The notes: generated from the sequence alone by a model not told the origin. Positions 40,801 through 52,866 are shown, numbered from the stretch's first letter. The stretch: DNA of 64,000 bases from Ophiodon elongatus (GCA_016806645.1 JACSYO010002111.1:516501-580500), one strand, 5' to 3'. Translations and numbers: made by a program.

Positions 40801-43800
40801 GAGAGGCGAGGTCCAACCACAGGGCGAGGATGCATGAGGATGAGTAACCTCCTGGTAGCCACGAGGGCTGAGCTGCTTATTGCATTCATGCTGCAGGCAG
40901 CCTTTAAACAGTACAGAGAGTAGATCAATAGATAGACAAATAGATTTGTGGACAGTTTTGTCTTGATCCATCATTCTAGCAATTGAAATTTTGGAAAGTC
41001 TTTGTGCTTGCTGTCTTACTTGGGCAAGACACTTCACCCAAAATTGTTCCCAAAGGCTGTGCCATGGTGTGGAAATGGGTATGAATGATTAGATAGTCCT
41101 GATGGGCAGGTGGCACCTTGCATGGTAGCCCCTCCCATCAGTGTATGAATGTCCATACCTGTATGCTGTTGGGCTGCAGGTTGCTGTTGATGTCGGGCAG
41201 GCATCGGTTGGCGTGTCCATGGCACATACAGCTGCCCATCACCTTCATCTCCTTCAGGGCATAAAACCTGCTGAGCGCTCTGCCCGGAGGGCGTGGCACA
41301 TCCCCCAGCTCGGTGAACCTCACCCTCAGCCCATTTAACGCAGACGTATCTGTGGGTGAGATAGCTGTCAGTCAGCGGGCTACAACCTTTAACCGGGTGG
41401 AGTCATTTATGACGGACGGAGACTTACCTTCTATTTTTTGGCTTTTGAGAGCTGGGACATAAGCGTACTGACGCAGAGGACTGAATTGGATCTGGAGAGG
41501 AGAAATGTACACAATGTTATACTGTAACTATACAAATCACTGTTTTCTCCATCCTAGAATGTTTTGTTTGTTTCACAAACACAGTAATCTTTTATTTCAC
41601 CAAGCCTCACTCATGTGTGTTATTTTACATTATGTCTGTGTCTTCAAAGTCATACACTCTATTTGTCATGAATTCAATTTCAGGCATTCACACTTACATT
41701 ATTTGAAAATGATTCAGTATACTTAGGTCAAAAATGAAATAAAAAGCAAGATTTGATGACAAAACTAATAAGCTGCTGATTGAAGTAATAATGATAAAAA
41801 CGTTGAACTGCATTAGCAGTGGTCGTGTTTGTCCTGCAGATAGTACTTGGTAAACATTTAGAACAATAGTCTTGACTGAAGACGAGGTAAAGCGGTTGTT
41901 TTCTGACAGCAGAGGTTCATCCTTACTATGTGATCTCGGTACGGTTCTGCTCCAGTAGGGGGCAGTGTGTAGCAGTATGTGTCATCCAGGGTGAGAGGTG
42001 TTTTTGTGGGAATGCCAGGAAAGGTTCCTTGACAGTCAGTAGCCAGGTAGAGGGCGGGCTGCCACGACCGTCCGTTATCCAGCGTCCTCTCGATGACAAA
42101 GGCATTGGGACGAGGACCCTGCAGGGACAACACCAATGCTCTGTTTGTGCTGACATGTGCTTCTTCAACTGTAGAATTATCATTTTTCAAAAGTAGATGC
42201 ATTAAAACAGGAATGATAGAGGTGACCAGACGGATGATCATACCTTGAAGGTGAGCACCAGGTTGTCAAGCTGGAACAGGTTGTTAAGGTCCAGCTGGAG
42301 GGCGACTGGAGTCACCTCTACAGGACACACAGGCAGAAGATTATTTTTCACATAGATTTCTAGCTGTCTATAATGGCCGCAATACATATTCTGCCTATAC
42401 CCTCACCCATCACTGCCTGCCATTATGAATCCAGATTTAATGTTTTCAGGGTCATATTTCCTCACCACATGCTTTGAAGGATTCAAAAACTAATCCATGT
42501 TGCCCCACTTGTTGAGGGCCAGCGAGCTAACAGTGGCTAACATCTCCATCTCTACCTGGTGATGTGTGGTGATTGGTGTGGTGATATGCTATCCTTAAAG
42601 GTCTTTAATTTAAAGTAAAGATGAAATAAAAAAGAAACCCTTTTTTAACTCTTTTAGATCACATCACCGGTCATATTGTGCACCGATTTAACAATACAGG
42701 CAACTTTTTACAAAATTTCTAGCGATATATCATGACATCCATCAATCAATCTGTAAATTTTAGAAACAAGGGAGGTGTGTGTGTGGAGCCAAAGCCCTCT
42801 GTAGCTCTGTATTGCACTACATTCACTTTTTCTTGGTCCAATTGAATGCGAAGGATTTGATTTGAATCCCTCTTGTCATTGTACACTGCTCAAATATTCT
42901 GTTTCACTGGGCAATACTTAAATTTTTTACTTTAATTGAACCCCTTGGTAGAACCTCTACCGCTCACCAAAGGGCGTGGGCCCCGGCAGAAGAGCTGCAA
43001 GAGGACACTTCAGCCCAGTTTAGAGTGAGCAAAAATGGAAAGGTCTCTGACCACTAAAATACAGATCTATAAAACAAGGTAGAAACAAATACAGCATAAG
43101 TAAAAGCTTTATCTTTGCCCACCTTTCCTGGACTGCCACCATCTATCTGGTCCAGAGGTGGACAGGACGTCCCGGACAGTGTGGGCCAGCTGGCTGTTTG
43201 GGTTCCTGGAGTCACATGGACAACACTTCATCCTCCTCTAAGGAACACAAAGCAAACAAAATCAGTAACAATGGACTTTCCTGCAGAGTTACATTGTAAC
43301 ATGTGGTGTGTGCGTGTGTGTAACTGTTTGTCCTGAAGCTGACACAAGGACCAAAGACCAACTTCCAAATCAAGTCCCTTTTGCTCGCTGCTGTGCCAGT
43401 TTGATAAGCTGTGTCACTGAGCAGGTCACACAGAAAATCAATGAGCCTCAGATGACTAGCAGCTTTACATTGTGCTAAAGAACGCTTTGATTCCGCTGGT
43501 GAACAACAAAATGGTGGGGGCAAACTTTGCCCCAGTTTCAGATGAGGAAGGAGCCATGTGCTGCCCGTTTTGTACAAATTACATTTTGTGACACCTGTGG
43601 AACTTGACCTTTGAACACAAGGTAAACGAATTTATTGTGAAATGCAAACAGACTCCACCAACACAATTAATCACCAATTGTAGACAGATGATACAGCTTT
43701 AAATAAATAATTCCTCGAAAGGAGTGTTTCAGGTGCTGTATGTCTCCTGACACCTGTGAAGTGTGCATGGACAAACACACACACATCGTAAATGTATTGA

Positions 43801-46800
43801 ATAAAATAGAAGAGAGCAGAGAATCTTTTCCTACTTTTTCCAGCCCCTAATCACTGATAGCTTTCCTCAGTCAATATCCAGTAGCCCCACCCCGACCCCT
43901 TGTTCTGGGCCCTCTGGCCATGGCTGCCACTCTGGCACACAGACCATGGCTGCTCTCCCTGTAGGGAAAAGTTCCCTCTGGGTTGCTTGAGTGTTACAAC
44001 ATGAAGGCCTCGCTAATGTTTTCCACTCCAGCTACGTGTCTCAACTCACTCCCCCGCATTAGGAAGCAAATTTACAATAAAAGTTGCTCAGATTTCTTTT
44101 CCACTGAGGACAAGGCAGAGGTCAGGTCTCGGCTAAAGGCTTTAAAACGCTGCAAGAGCTCAGCCCAAGTGTCCTTGAGAAACACCGAGGGCTGCACTGC
44201 TCCTCATGCTCATGAGTTCAATGCAGAGGTCAAACTCTATGTACATGTACGTGACAATTAAAGTAAAGTTAAACTTTTTAAAATGAAAGTCTTTCCAGAT
44301 GACTGAGGCCTTCTGTGGTGCTATTGATGGCTTTAAAGTGATAAAATGGAAGGCTTTCATAATGTCAATGAGACAATATTAAACCATGATCTGATACCCT
44401 GGATTTCAGCTGGTAGCTTCTCCTACTTGTTAGGAGTCATAAACTACAACAACAGCTTGTGAAAACACAAAAATAACAAGTGGTGCTTCCAAATATGACT
44501 AAACTTATTAGAAATAACGCAACCATCAATTAACCTTCATATTGTGTGTTATTGTTTGGCCTTTAATTATCCCTTACATAGTACATGCAAATATGGAGGC
44601 CGTTTTTTTCCTCTTTTGGGTGAAACCAGCTAGTATTTCCCCTTTATGCTAAGCTAGGCTAAACTAACCAGATGCAAACAAAAGCATTTCCTAAAAACGA
44701 TAGTGTTTTATTTTTTACATCAATGTGAAGCAGAGCGCTGCAGACACGAGTCCAACACACTTTGCTGTGAATAAATGGTTCAAAAAGAAACTTTATCTTT
44801 GAGTTATCATATTATCTTTTCACCAATATCTCAGTCAGATAAACGCTCAGCCCCTCCCCCCACACTTGAGTTACCCCACTTAAACATGACAGGGAGGTTC
44901 TTCTTACCTTTGTAGGTTCAAAGTCAGTCAACGTGGGTTTTTTTTTCACAAGGTCTGTGGATTTTGGCACCGCAGTGTGTCATCTCAAACACACGTGCAA
45001 ACACACACTCGCTGCCAGCCGACTGTCTGTTAGTTATGGTTTAAAGTCTACAGCGGACACGATGATAAGATGAGTTTTACTAAGTCTGTGTCTGCACTGG
45101 CACCAAGGTTACATTGTTCACGACACTACTTCACGTTAACTAGTGTACGGAAAGACAACGGGGATAACGTCGTTGATGTCGGTTACAGGTAAAGGTGTAT
45201 GCTCATATTATCAGTATCTGACATTAATAGCATAAAGAATATATATCTCCTGATGAAATCTGTAATTAATAACCTTTCTAGGATACGTTCCATAAATGTA
45301 CTGATGATAAAGCAACCCCAACAGAAATAACGGCAGGAACGATTTTCACTTCCTGTTCCCTCGACTTGAAGTCAACGTCTTTTTAGATTCCTGAAAGAAG
45401 GTGTTGATGAAGACATTTCAACCTTTTCTTCCACAAAATAAAATACATCAGTAAATATCCCTCTGGTGAGTTTAGAAGCTCTTACGGGTCTTATAAAAGC
45501 TAACAAGTGGCTAAATGAGACTACTTAAAGTCTTCACTGGAACATGTGACCGAGGTGTGGAGTAGAGATTTCTGCAATAAATCAAAATCCAATGGAAAAA
45601 ACCATCATCTTTTTGTTGAGTGAACCAGTGAGATGCTATACGTTATCCCTCCAGTAGCGGGGCGGGGCTTAAGGCCTCAGCGGACTGCATGTGGTCCACA
45701 GCGGACCTTTACAGGCCGCGGCTCATTGGCTGCGGTTGACTTTTGCTGCTGGATATACTGAACTCTTATACTCGTATAAAAGTATCATCACATACATGGG
45801 AGACCTGATGAGTCTCAGGGATGATGTCCCACCACACCAACTCATTAGTACACATTATTCCTGACAAAACCTGGTACTCGCAGCATTGTGGTGACGCACG
45901 AACAACAAGATCTGACTAGTTTCCTCTGATGGCAGGAAGGGCTTTCATGATCATCTTTGTTGGTCTGTCGAGGTAGTCATGCATGCGTGTGTCTGTGTGA
46001 GAGCTGAGATACAGCTGAGGGTTCTTGCCCCGACCTGTCTGGACGAGGTGTGGCTTAGGTATAAAAAACAAAAAGGGAAAGTGTTGATCAATGAGAGAGT
46101 CCACGCCTAACACAGCTATTCTTTCCCTGAGGCAGATTCAACTCTTATACTCTGTAAGGTATGACGATTACGGAGCACCACCACAAACATTAGTCTTTCT
46201 AGGTTCAGGTGACCTTAGTGAAAGATCAGAAGGAAAATCACTGAACATGAGGTCACTTTTACTCAAGTACTGTACTTCGTCATTATTTCCAAGGGCTGGA
46301 ACTTCACTCATCATATACTATACTGACTTATCCACTTCCTCCACTGCATTTATGAGGAAATATTGAACTTTGTCCTCCACTATTCTTATTATAGTTAATA
46401 CAAAACTAAAATACTGCTCCTATAAAATGTTTTTCAGAACATCTCTTTGCACACAATACCACATTTAAACGGCAAACTTTAGCATACTACCTTTATTAAA
46501 GAAACCCTTCCTGTATTGCAAACACAGGCTTTTGTCTCACATTAGAGGTGCTTTTCTTCCTCTGAGCAAAAAAAAATTGCAAAAAAAATTGCAACATTGC
46601 AGGCTTGACTCTTGCTCACTGTATGCCTCTCAATTACAAAGTCAGCCAGTGTTGGGCTGATTGTGCTGAGCCAGCAGATGGGCTGGTGAGTGCTTATCCA
46701 GACGGTCGGTCAAAGAGTACAGTTGCAACATGATGCTCTGGCATTGAAATCAGACTCTTTCACAAATGGACTGTGAGCAGTCTGGCAAATAAACCCATCA

Positions 46801-47706
46801 CAGCCTCCATCCTGTCTGTCTGCTCACCATGACCCCGGCACCGCTCGCCCCCCGACAGAGCAGACCTCACGTAGACACCTATGCGCGGCCAGAGAGATCA
46901 CAGCTGGCTGAGACAGTGGCCATGCATGTGCTCTGGTTTGACCGGTGCAGGCTTTTATAAAGCCAGTAATCAATATTTCAGATCAATATTCTGACCAGCA
47001 TATAATACTGATTACTTAGATTTCAGTGCAAAACCACACACAAGACTCCTTCGATCCGCAGAGATGAAATGCTATTCAAACACAGGGCTGTGCTCCTACC
47101 TGTTGGTACGGGGTGCAGTAGATCTCGGAGTCCGTGAGGCCGCAGGTTGAGGAGGCATGGAGCTGCTGAGTCCTGCCCATCAGCAGGTCATTGCTGGGTG
47201 GGTAACAAGCCCCCCAAGAGCAGTCGGTCTGGGCCTGTGATACTGCAGCTACGGCTGTCGGGAGGAAGGCAGCACAACAAGACATGAAACGTTACAATGC
47301 GTTGTAAGCACGTACAGGACCAATATCATCAAAAACATCAATATCATAGTTCATCAGGACATCCTCTCAGGATGGTCTACAAAAGGGAAGTTCAACTCTA
47401 ATCAGCACTTGAACCACAGTGCAAGCAGACATTTATTTGAATGATGTGAGATGAACACACAATTTGTATTTATGACAAGAACGCACTTATTCTCTGGAAA
47501 AAAACAAGGAGATGGCAAGATGGCAGACGTAGTCACGTGAGGGGTAACGTAACGCAAGACCCACAACGGGCAAGACCCACAACGGGCAAGACCCACAACG
47601 GGCAAGACCCGCAACGGTGCCGTGGCCGCGACTATTTAAAGGGGAACGAGACGCACGACGGAGGCCGCGCTTAACAAACCATGTGTGTATGCATGAGCGT
47701 AACAGT

Positions 47707-47754
<48 letters not shown>

Positions 47755-48637
47755 GGGTTAGTAGGAAAAGAAAAGGAAAACACTCAAAGCAAAGTGGATC
47801 CTCACCACACAGTAACTGCAGCTCTATCACACAGAAACCAGGTTGGACCTTTAACTGATGAAGGACCACAGCCTCTTACTTGAGATTGCTTCATAGCGAT
47901 CGCCGTGTTTCTTATTTTTCTTCTTCTCCATTACATTATATGTTAATAATCCTATTGATATTCATAATTTTACTAATACCAATAATTACATTTTTATACT
48001 TACTCATAACGAAACCTGCTTCTGCTAGATCCCAACATTTTTTCACAAAAGATTAAACAAAACAGAGACAGTGACTTTTGTCCAAATGTACCTTTTGATT
48101 ATATAACGAAACCATGTAGATGTATCACGCTCACCTTCATCACATCACATTTTTACCACACCATCTCTAAACTTAATCTGAGCACAAATATGTTTTTAAT
48201 CCTCTGCATGAACTCGACCTTCTGTCCTTTAGATGCTGCAAAGATTTCTAGCCAAAAGAAAAAGCCTAAAAAGGAAGCGTGGGATAAATCCACAGTTCTC
48301 AGAAAGAACGCTTTCTTAAAGTTAGTAGTGTTTAGAAGTTTGTATTTATATAGATACTGTGGGAATTGAAGACTAATATTAACTAGCTGTTAACTATATA
48401 TACATGACTACAATAAAAAACGTATTTCCTTCTCTCTGCCAAGAAATGAAAGGACTGTGTAATCATCTGCATGCTGTTGAAACCCTACGAAGGTAAACAT
48501 CTGGTGTGGAAGCTTTAAGGTGAAAGTTTCAGGACAAACTTGAAAGAGAAAGGGAACACTTGAGAGAAAGTTCAAATATCAAAGCAAAAGAAAAAAAAGA
48601 AAGAAATCTTACCAGCTAGAAGTAAAAGTATTCTCAT
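31889..48637 (-). CDS. lamb3: Laminin subunit beta-3 (26 coding exons, 1381 aa, with duplicated LE domains)
   Basis: Beta chain of laminin-332, the anchoring laminin of epithelial basement membranes (family knowledge). Coding exons 5' to 3': 48613-48637, 47100-47254, 43123-43237, 42244-42317, 41927-42118, 41428-41491, 41159-41349, 40539-40659, 39872-40060, 39606-39761, 39073-39266, 38829-38925, 37857-38045, 37591-37746, 37060-37253, 36816-36912, 35703-36078, 35355-35521, 34956-35167, 34492-34698, 34258-34402, 33855-34062, 33312-33453, 33046-33222, 32501-32663, 31889-32028. They sum to 4146 nt in one frame. The protein has a signal peptide (MRILLLLAAVAA), an LN domain (TDCSWGACYPP to about residue 245), ten LE domains to about 789, then a coiled-coil rod interrupted by a Cys-rich knob (VCGSVRTEPCTPMQC). 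It ends STCQS, keeping the near-terminal Cys that bonds to the gamma chain in human (ATCK). Exons 9-12 and 13-16 are tandem copies. Confidence 0.93.
36517..38512 (-). repeat. lamb3: LAMB3 tandem duplication, 3' copy (A): LE2-LE5 exons
   Basis: 1996 bp carrying coding exons 13-16 (37857-38045, 37591-37746, 37060-37253, 36816-36912; 636 nt, 212 aa). Both copies start at the same phrase gtacttttaaagag and end at gatgggtctgg. Exon offset to copy B is 2013-2015 bp. Copy A lacks a 17-bp intronic insertion present in B near 38706. Copy-specific residues in A are Leu (DLITGQC), His (SHFHGL) and PKNAYGDPL. Confidence 0.95.
37406..37560. repeat. Teleost interspersed repeat, in duplication copy A
   Basis: 'gggccagtgtgtatgatctg' followed by 'gcggcatctagtggtga' is a familiar fish dispersed repeat. 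It sits at the same intronic position in copy B (39418), so it inserted before the LAMB3 duplication. Confidence 0.6.
38513..40527 (-). repeat. lamb3: LAMB3 tandem duplication, 5' copy (B): LE2-LE5 exons
   Basis: 2015 bp carrying coding exons 9-12 (39872-40060, 39606-39761, 39073-39266, 38829-38925). Exons enter in phase 1 and leave in phase 1, so copy B's last exon (ends ...LKGCQ + C) splices in frame to copy A's first exon (GC + CECNN...). Exon differences from A are seven bases, five changing an amino acid. Copy-specific residues are Pro (DPITGQC), Leu (SHFLGL) and PENAYEHPL. Confidence 0.95.
39418..39575. repeat. Teleost interspersed repeat, in duplication copy B
   Basis: Paralogous position and near-identical sequence to the repeat at 37406-37560, with a few substitutions (for example gaagttaaagactgc versus gaatttaaagattgc). 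Confidence 0.6.
41026..41151 (+). mobile_element. SINE fragment in LAMB3 intron 7
   Basis: From 'cttgggcaagacacttcacc' through 'cccatcagtgtatgaatg' this aligns by eye with 63451-63571, the body of the SINE at the right edge of the window. The 5' tRNA-like head and 3' tail are missing. Its right end lies within about eight bases of the splice donor of LAMB3 exon 41159-41349, antisense to the gene. Confidence 0.7.
43238..47099. other. LAMB3 intron 2 (3.9 kb)
   Basis: No laminin exon is visible here: the exon ending at 47100 and that starting at 43237 join in phase. The intron holds a GC box (ggggcggggc near 45659) and an inverted CCAAT box near 45724. It also holds a 43-codon exon-like minus-strand frame at 45916-46044 and a stretch at 43970-44270 ending like a fish LINE 3' end (gtacgtgacaattaaagta). 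None can be assigned a function. Confidence 0.4.
45916..46113 (-). other. Exon-like open frame of unknown origin in LAMB3 intron 2
   Basis: After a plausible pyrimidine tract and cgtccag acceptor near 46047 (minus strand), 42 codons run to a TAG at 45916-45918. They are rich in basic and aromatic residues (QLYLSSHTDTRMHDYLDRP, ending KALPAIRGN). I recognise no family. It could be the last exon of an unannotated gene, a processed fragment or chance. Confidence 0.2.
47554..47617. repeat. 16-bp tandem repeat, four units
   Basis: gcaagacccacaacgg repeats four times; the last copy has one substitution (cccgcaac). It lies in LAMB3 intron 1, upstream of a GC-rich stretch with tatttaaa near 47632. 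Confidence 0.9.
47707..47757. repeat. (GT)n microsatellite
   Basis: About 22 GT units with two interruptions, in LAMB3 intron 1. Confidence 0.95.
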
Positions 48638-48759
48638 GTTGCGTCCCTCCTATGAAAAAGTCTGGAACAGATGAGAAAAAAAAAAAATCAAAAATCAAAT
48701 ATCAGCAAGCAGAAACAACCAAATACAATCAAGTCCTTATTTCCTGGTGTGAGGCTCAC

Positions 48760-48836
48760 CTGGGTCGGCTCTGGGTTGGCTCTGGGTCGGCTCTGGGTCG
48801 GCTCTGGGTTGGCTCTGGGTCGACTCTGGGTCGACT
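48760..48836. repeat. 12-bp minisatellite just upstream of LAMB3
   Basis: Six to seven units of ggctctgggtcg, with tt/cg and gact variants, lie about 125-200 bp upstream of the LAMB3 start codon, in the likely promoter or 5' UTR. Confidence 0.9.
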
Positions 48837-48965
48837 GCTGTAATAGCGTGTTGCTGCCAAGCCGCTGCTTTATGAACACCGTCTCACCTGGACGCAATGA
48901 TACAGTGTGTGTCAGAGACACACCCTTCCCCTCCACTCCCTTCACTCCATGAATCAACCCCCCTC

Positions 48966-48967
<2 letters not shown>

Positions 48968-49033
<66 letters not shown>

Positions 49034-49050
49034 CAGGCAGGCAGGCAGAC
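48968..49050. repeat. (CA)n followed by (GGCA)n
   Basis: About 32 CA units run into four ggca tetranucleotides, about 350 bp upstream of LAMB3. Confidence 0.95.
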
Positions 49051-49224
49051 GGAGACACAGAGTCAACACAAAGACACCTAGGAGCACCAAACAAACTTAA
49101 ATAAGGTTTATTAAAACACTAAGAACATGAAGCTGAACTTAAAGGATTCCATCTACTCTGAGAACTAATTAAAGAAAAACTATCAATTTCATTCTTATTT
49201 ATTGATGTGCAGGCTAAACAAATG

Positions 49225-49450
49225 TCTTCATAAAATCTCTCAGGGTCCCAGAGGATAATAACGTTGGTGATTCTCTGACTTTTCATGTGACACCAATTTA
49301 AAATCTGAATGTGTCCAATACTTTGATTTATGACCATATACCAGCAGAACTAAGGACATTCCTATGTTAGCATGCTCACACAGTAAGCTAAGATGGTGAA
49401 CATGGTTAACATTACACCAAGTGGCTACATATTGCTAGCGTGTTCGCAGT
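49225..49450. repeat. Teleost interspersed repeat fragments
   Basis: 'gggtcccagaggataataac' and 'gattctctgacttttcatg' match the family seen at 2290-2530. 'ttagcatgctcacacagtaa' and 'agatggtgaacatgg' match, on the opposite strand, the family at 62800. Confidence 0.5.
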
Positions 49451-50007
49451 AGAAAAGTGACTAAATGAAGTATCCTGTACTCAACGCAGACAGTATGCAC
49501 ACCATGAGAAGTCACTTTTCCAGTGTGCTGTTGATGCACACTGAAACTGACAAAAATAAGTACTCATAAATGAGAAGTACAAGTGGCTCAGTTTAAGAGA
49601 GTGGGGCTGATGGAGGCTGTTGTCCCACAATGCAATGCACAATGGAAATAGAGGAATGGGCTGATAGAATGTGACGTCAAGCACCACACATCTTGTACTA
49701 TTCATACAGAATATCAAAGTACAGTAATTTCTTGAGTACTTAGTGCCAGAACGTCCAATATTTGTGGGCTTACTGCAGAGCGTGATCAGGCTGTGTGGTT
49801 CTTTGGATCAGTTCCAGCTGACAGACATAAAGAGAAATTCCTCAAATGCCAGAATTTTAAACTAGCATGTCTCGACAAAGTCAAATATCTCAAAGAAACG
49901 ATGTATAAGTATTGATCTGTAACTATGTAGTTATGTCGTTACACTGTTAAGACCCTGGTTCGTGGTCTTTTCCATTCACAAAACAGCACAGTTCTGTGGG
50001 GGGATGT

Positions 50008-50021
<14 letters not shown>

Positions 50022-50072
<51 letters not shown>
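50022..50072. repeat. Poly-G homopolymer, 51 bases
   Basis: An uninterrupted run of G follows a (TG)n stretch. Length in the assembly is unreliable for such runs. Confidence 0.9.
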
Positions 50073-50074
<2 letters not shown>

Positions 50075-50652
50075 ACACGGTCCCACAGAGAAGGCCCCTC
50101 CTCCCTCCCCAGACACAACACATGCCCTGCAGGTAGCGTTTGAGCTGTGCCAGGCAGGCGGTGTGGTAACTGTGCTGGAGTGCCGCTCATCACCACTTTG
50201 TCTCCAGAAACAGCGGCCCGAGGGCCCGAGGGCCCGAACACACGCATGTGTGTTATTCTCCGGTCTCCGCAGACACACTGACTAAGTCCAAGTACAGGGT
50301 GTGTCTTCTGACTCGACTTACACAAACAAGCTCCAGGCTACTGTGCACATACAGTTTCAGACAAGTACCGTCACGCCTTCAATCACCCGAGATGGGAGCT
50401 GTGATTTATTTCTCTTAGTAACGTCCTGGTGTTACCTCTCCGTCAGCTCTGGCCTTAGTTACAGTGAAATGGAGCAACGGCTGCTTTGTTGAAGTTATTG
50501 GTGTCAAAAGATAAACATCAATGCAGAGCAATAAGCAAGAAACACCTAAGACCTTTTAAATACACGTATGTGTGTGTAAATGTTTCTGCACTAAATGTTG
50601 TTATCGTAGGTATGAGATTTGGATAAACAAAGACATAGATTGTACGTGCGTG

Positions 50653-50655
<3 letters not shown>

Positions 50656-50735
<80 letters not shown>
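50656..50735. repeat. (CG)n(CA)n microsatellite
   Basis: About 38 CA units preceded by gtgcgtgcgcgcg. Confidence 0.95.
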
Positions 50736-50737
<2 letters not shown>

Positions 50738-51467
50738 TTGCATATACACTGCAGTCTAGAACTTTACAGTAAGATTTTTTTTTTTTTTTACTTTTTTAGA
50801 TACAAATGAAAATCTATTATTTCCAAATAATCCCAATTCAAAAATAAATGGAAAATGTTCTAATTGTCAAGTTTCGATATTAGAAAAGTGCTAAAAAAAA
50901 AATCCTGTAAAAAAAATCCCAAGAAAACTACGTTTTTGTATTAATTTTCTTCTGAGGCAAGAGTTTTGGTGAGGGCAAAAAATCCCCAAAGAAGATAGAC
51001 CAACAGTCATTATTTTGATTCGTCATACACGCGAGTGTGAGTAATGCTGATGAGAATAATGATAGATCCATTTAATTTAGGTGTGCCAGTAAGTCATCCC
51101 GGTGACCAGCATCCACAGGAGCAGGGGTCTGGGAGGTGATATCTGTGCTCGGAGTTGCATCAGTCTCCAATGGAAATAGTCTATTATAGATTAGAAGCAC
51201 TTTGATTGACCCACGAAACTAAAAGGCTCGGTCTAGAAATTAAAAAGTTATTTCTCAATACCATTTCAGAACAGAAACTAAACGGCCTGTCTTATTTCTG
51301 AATTATTTCAATGACGATCGAACAATAACAAAAAAAAAATCAAATAACACCTTCCTGTTTGTGCTTTAAGAAAAATGTGAGTTGAGGGTAATCACTTAAT
51401 GTCTGCTTCTCGTCGTGCCGTCGCGTGTCTCTGCACTTCCTGTGCTGCTCCGTGTAAGTCAGCAACG

Positions 51468-51522
51468 TGAGTGTGTGTGAGACGTGTGTGTGACGTGTGA
51501 GACGTGTGAGACGTGTGGTTCC
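51468..51522. repeat. 10-bp tandem repeat (gacgtgtgag)n
   Basis: Short imperfect array of gacgtgtgag/gtgtgtgacg units; the frames across it are low complexity. Confidence 0.8.
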
Positions 51523-52632
51523 ACTCTGACCACAGGTCACAGCAGCAGCAGAAAGCAGGCCGGGGCACAGGGTTTACACAACCTTTCACCTGATTGGGGG
51601 ACTGTTGATGTGGAAGATTCACATGGACTCTCTGGTCACCTGTAGAGCGACAACTGACCACAAACAACGGAGGAACGTAATGTTTTCATTCCTGTTTTTT
51701 TGTTGTTATAATCCTCACCTATGACTGTATAGAGCTTTTTAGTGTCCATCCTGTGCCATTTTTTGTAGTCCTTTAAACATAATCTGTAAAGCATGAATCA
51801 ATGATTTAGTTTTAGCTTTTTAGTTTAAGTTTTTTACTTCTCTAAAGCAGAATGTCAGCTGGGGACTTTGATATCTGGAGAAAAGGTTATGGAACCTTTT
51901 GGGGTAACACTATCATGAGCTGAGTTCAATCAAAACAAAGAGGCTTGGCTTATATCGTTGAACAAGAAACATTCTAGGAAATCAAATCTGTTGATTATAG
52001 CGGAGAAGTCAGCTCAGGGCTCTCCAAATCAAGAAAACTCCTGCTAATAGACACAGCAAAAGTTAATATCAGAAAACAGCTCCACCAGACAGCATGCTGC
52101 AACTAAATAAAACATGAGTCAATGAAGACATTCACACTTTCACACTTTGACACGCACATGCAGCTCAATGGAAATTACCAGAGGACACAAAAAAATACTC
52201 GTCAGAGAGTTTGGAAATGAGATAATATTGTTTTTCTACTAACACTGGTATTGTTTTCACCTTGTTTGTCCATGTGTGTGTGTGTGTGTGTGTCATCATG
52301 GTAACGTGTGTTCCTGGAGACACCTACTGTAGCAGGAACAACCACACCAGAGGTTTGGAGTCTCTCGCCAGGTGTTTACATTTCTTGTCGCTGCCATAGT
52401 GTCGCAAAAGGAAAAAGATGCATTCACAAAACTTTTCAGATGCCTAGTGGAGCTCAAAGGTGAAGGGAGAATTTGAAGACGGGTGTGGTACAAGCAAGAT
52501 TACCGGTAGGCCGGGGGTAGGAAGAGGGGAAGAAGCCACTTATTTCTTTCTAAGTGAATGTTTGTGGAAATGTTTCTTTGATTTGCTTGTTTCTTAACAA
52601 TTCTTAACATTTGGGTATGATGTTGTGTATGG

Positions 52633-52634
<2 letters not shown>

Positions 52635-52698
<64 letters not shown>

Positions 52699-52725
52699 AA
52701 AGACAAAGACACAGACACAGACACA

Positions 52726-52819
<94 letters not shown>

Positions 52820-52866
52820 CACAGACACAGACACAGACACACACACACACACACACACTCACACAC
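52635..52866. repeat. Compound (CA)n/(GACA)n microsatellite, ~230 bp
   Basis: Three CA blocks are separated by two similar gaaagaca-(cagaca)n spacers (about 52695-52730 and 52813-52838), so a larger unit may itself have duplicated. Confidence 0.95.

Noticed and set aside
49939..50325. Open frames with poly-Pro or poly-Gly across 50022-50072, on both strands
   Set aside because: Artefacts of the poly-G run; no splice or homology support.
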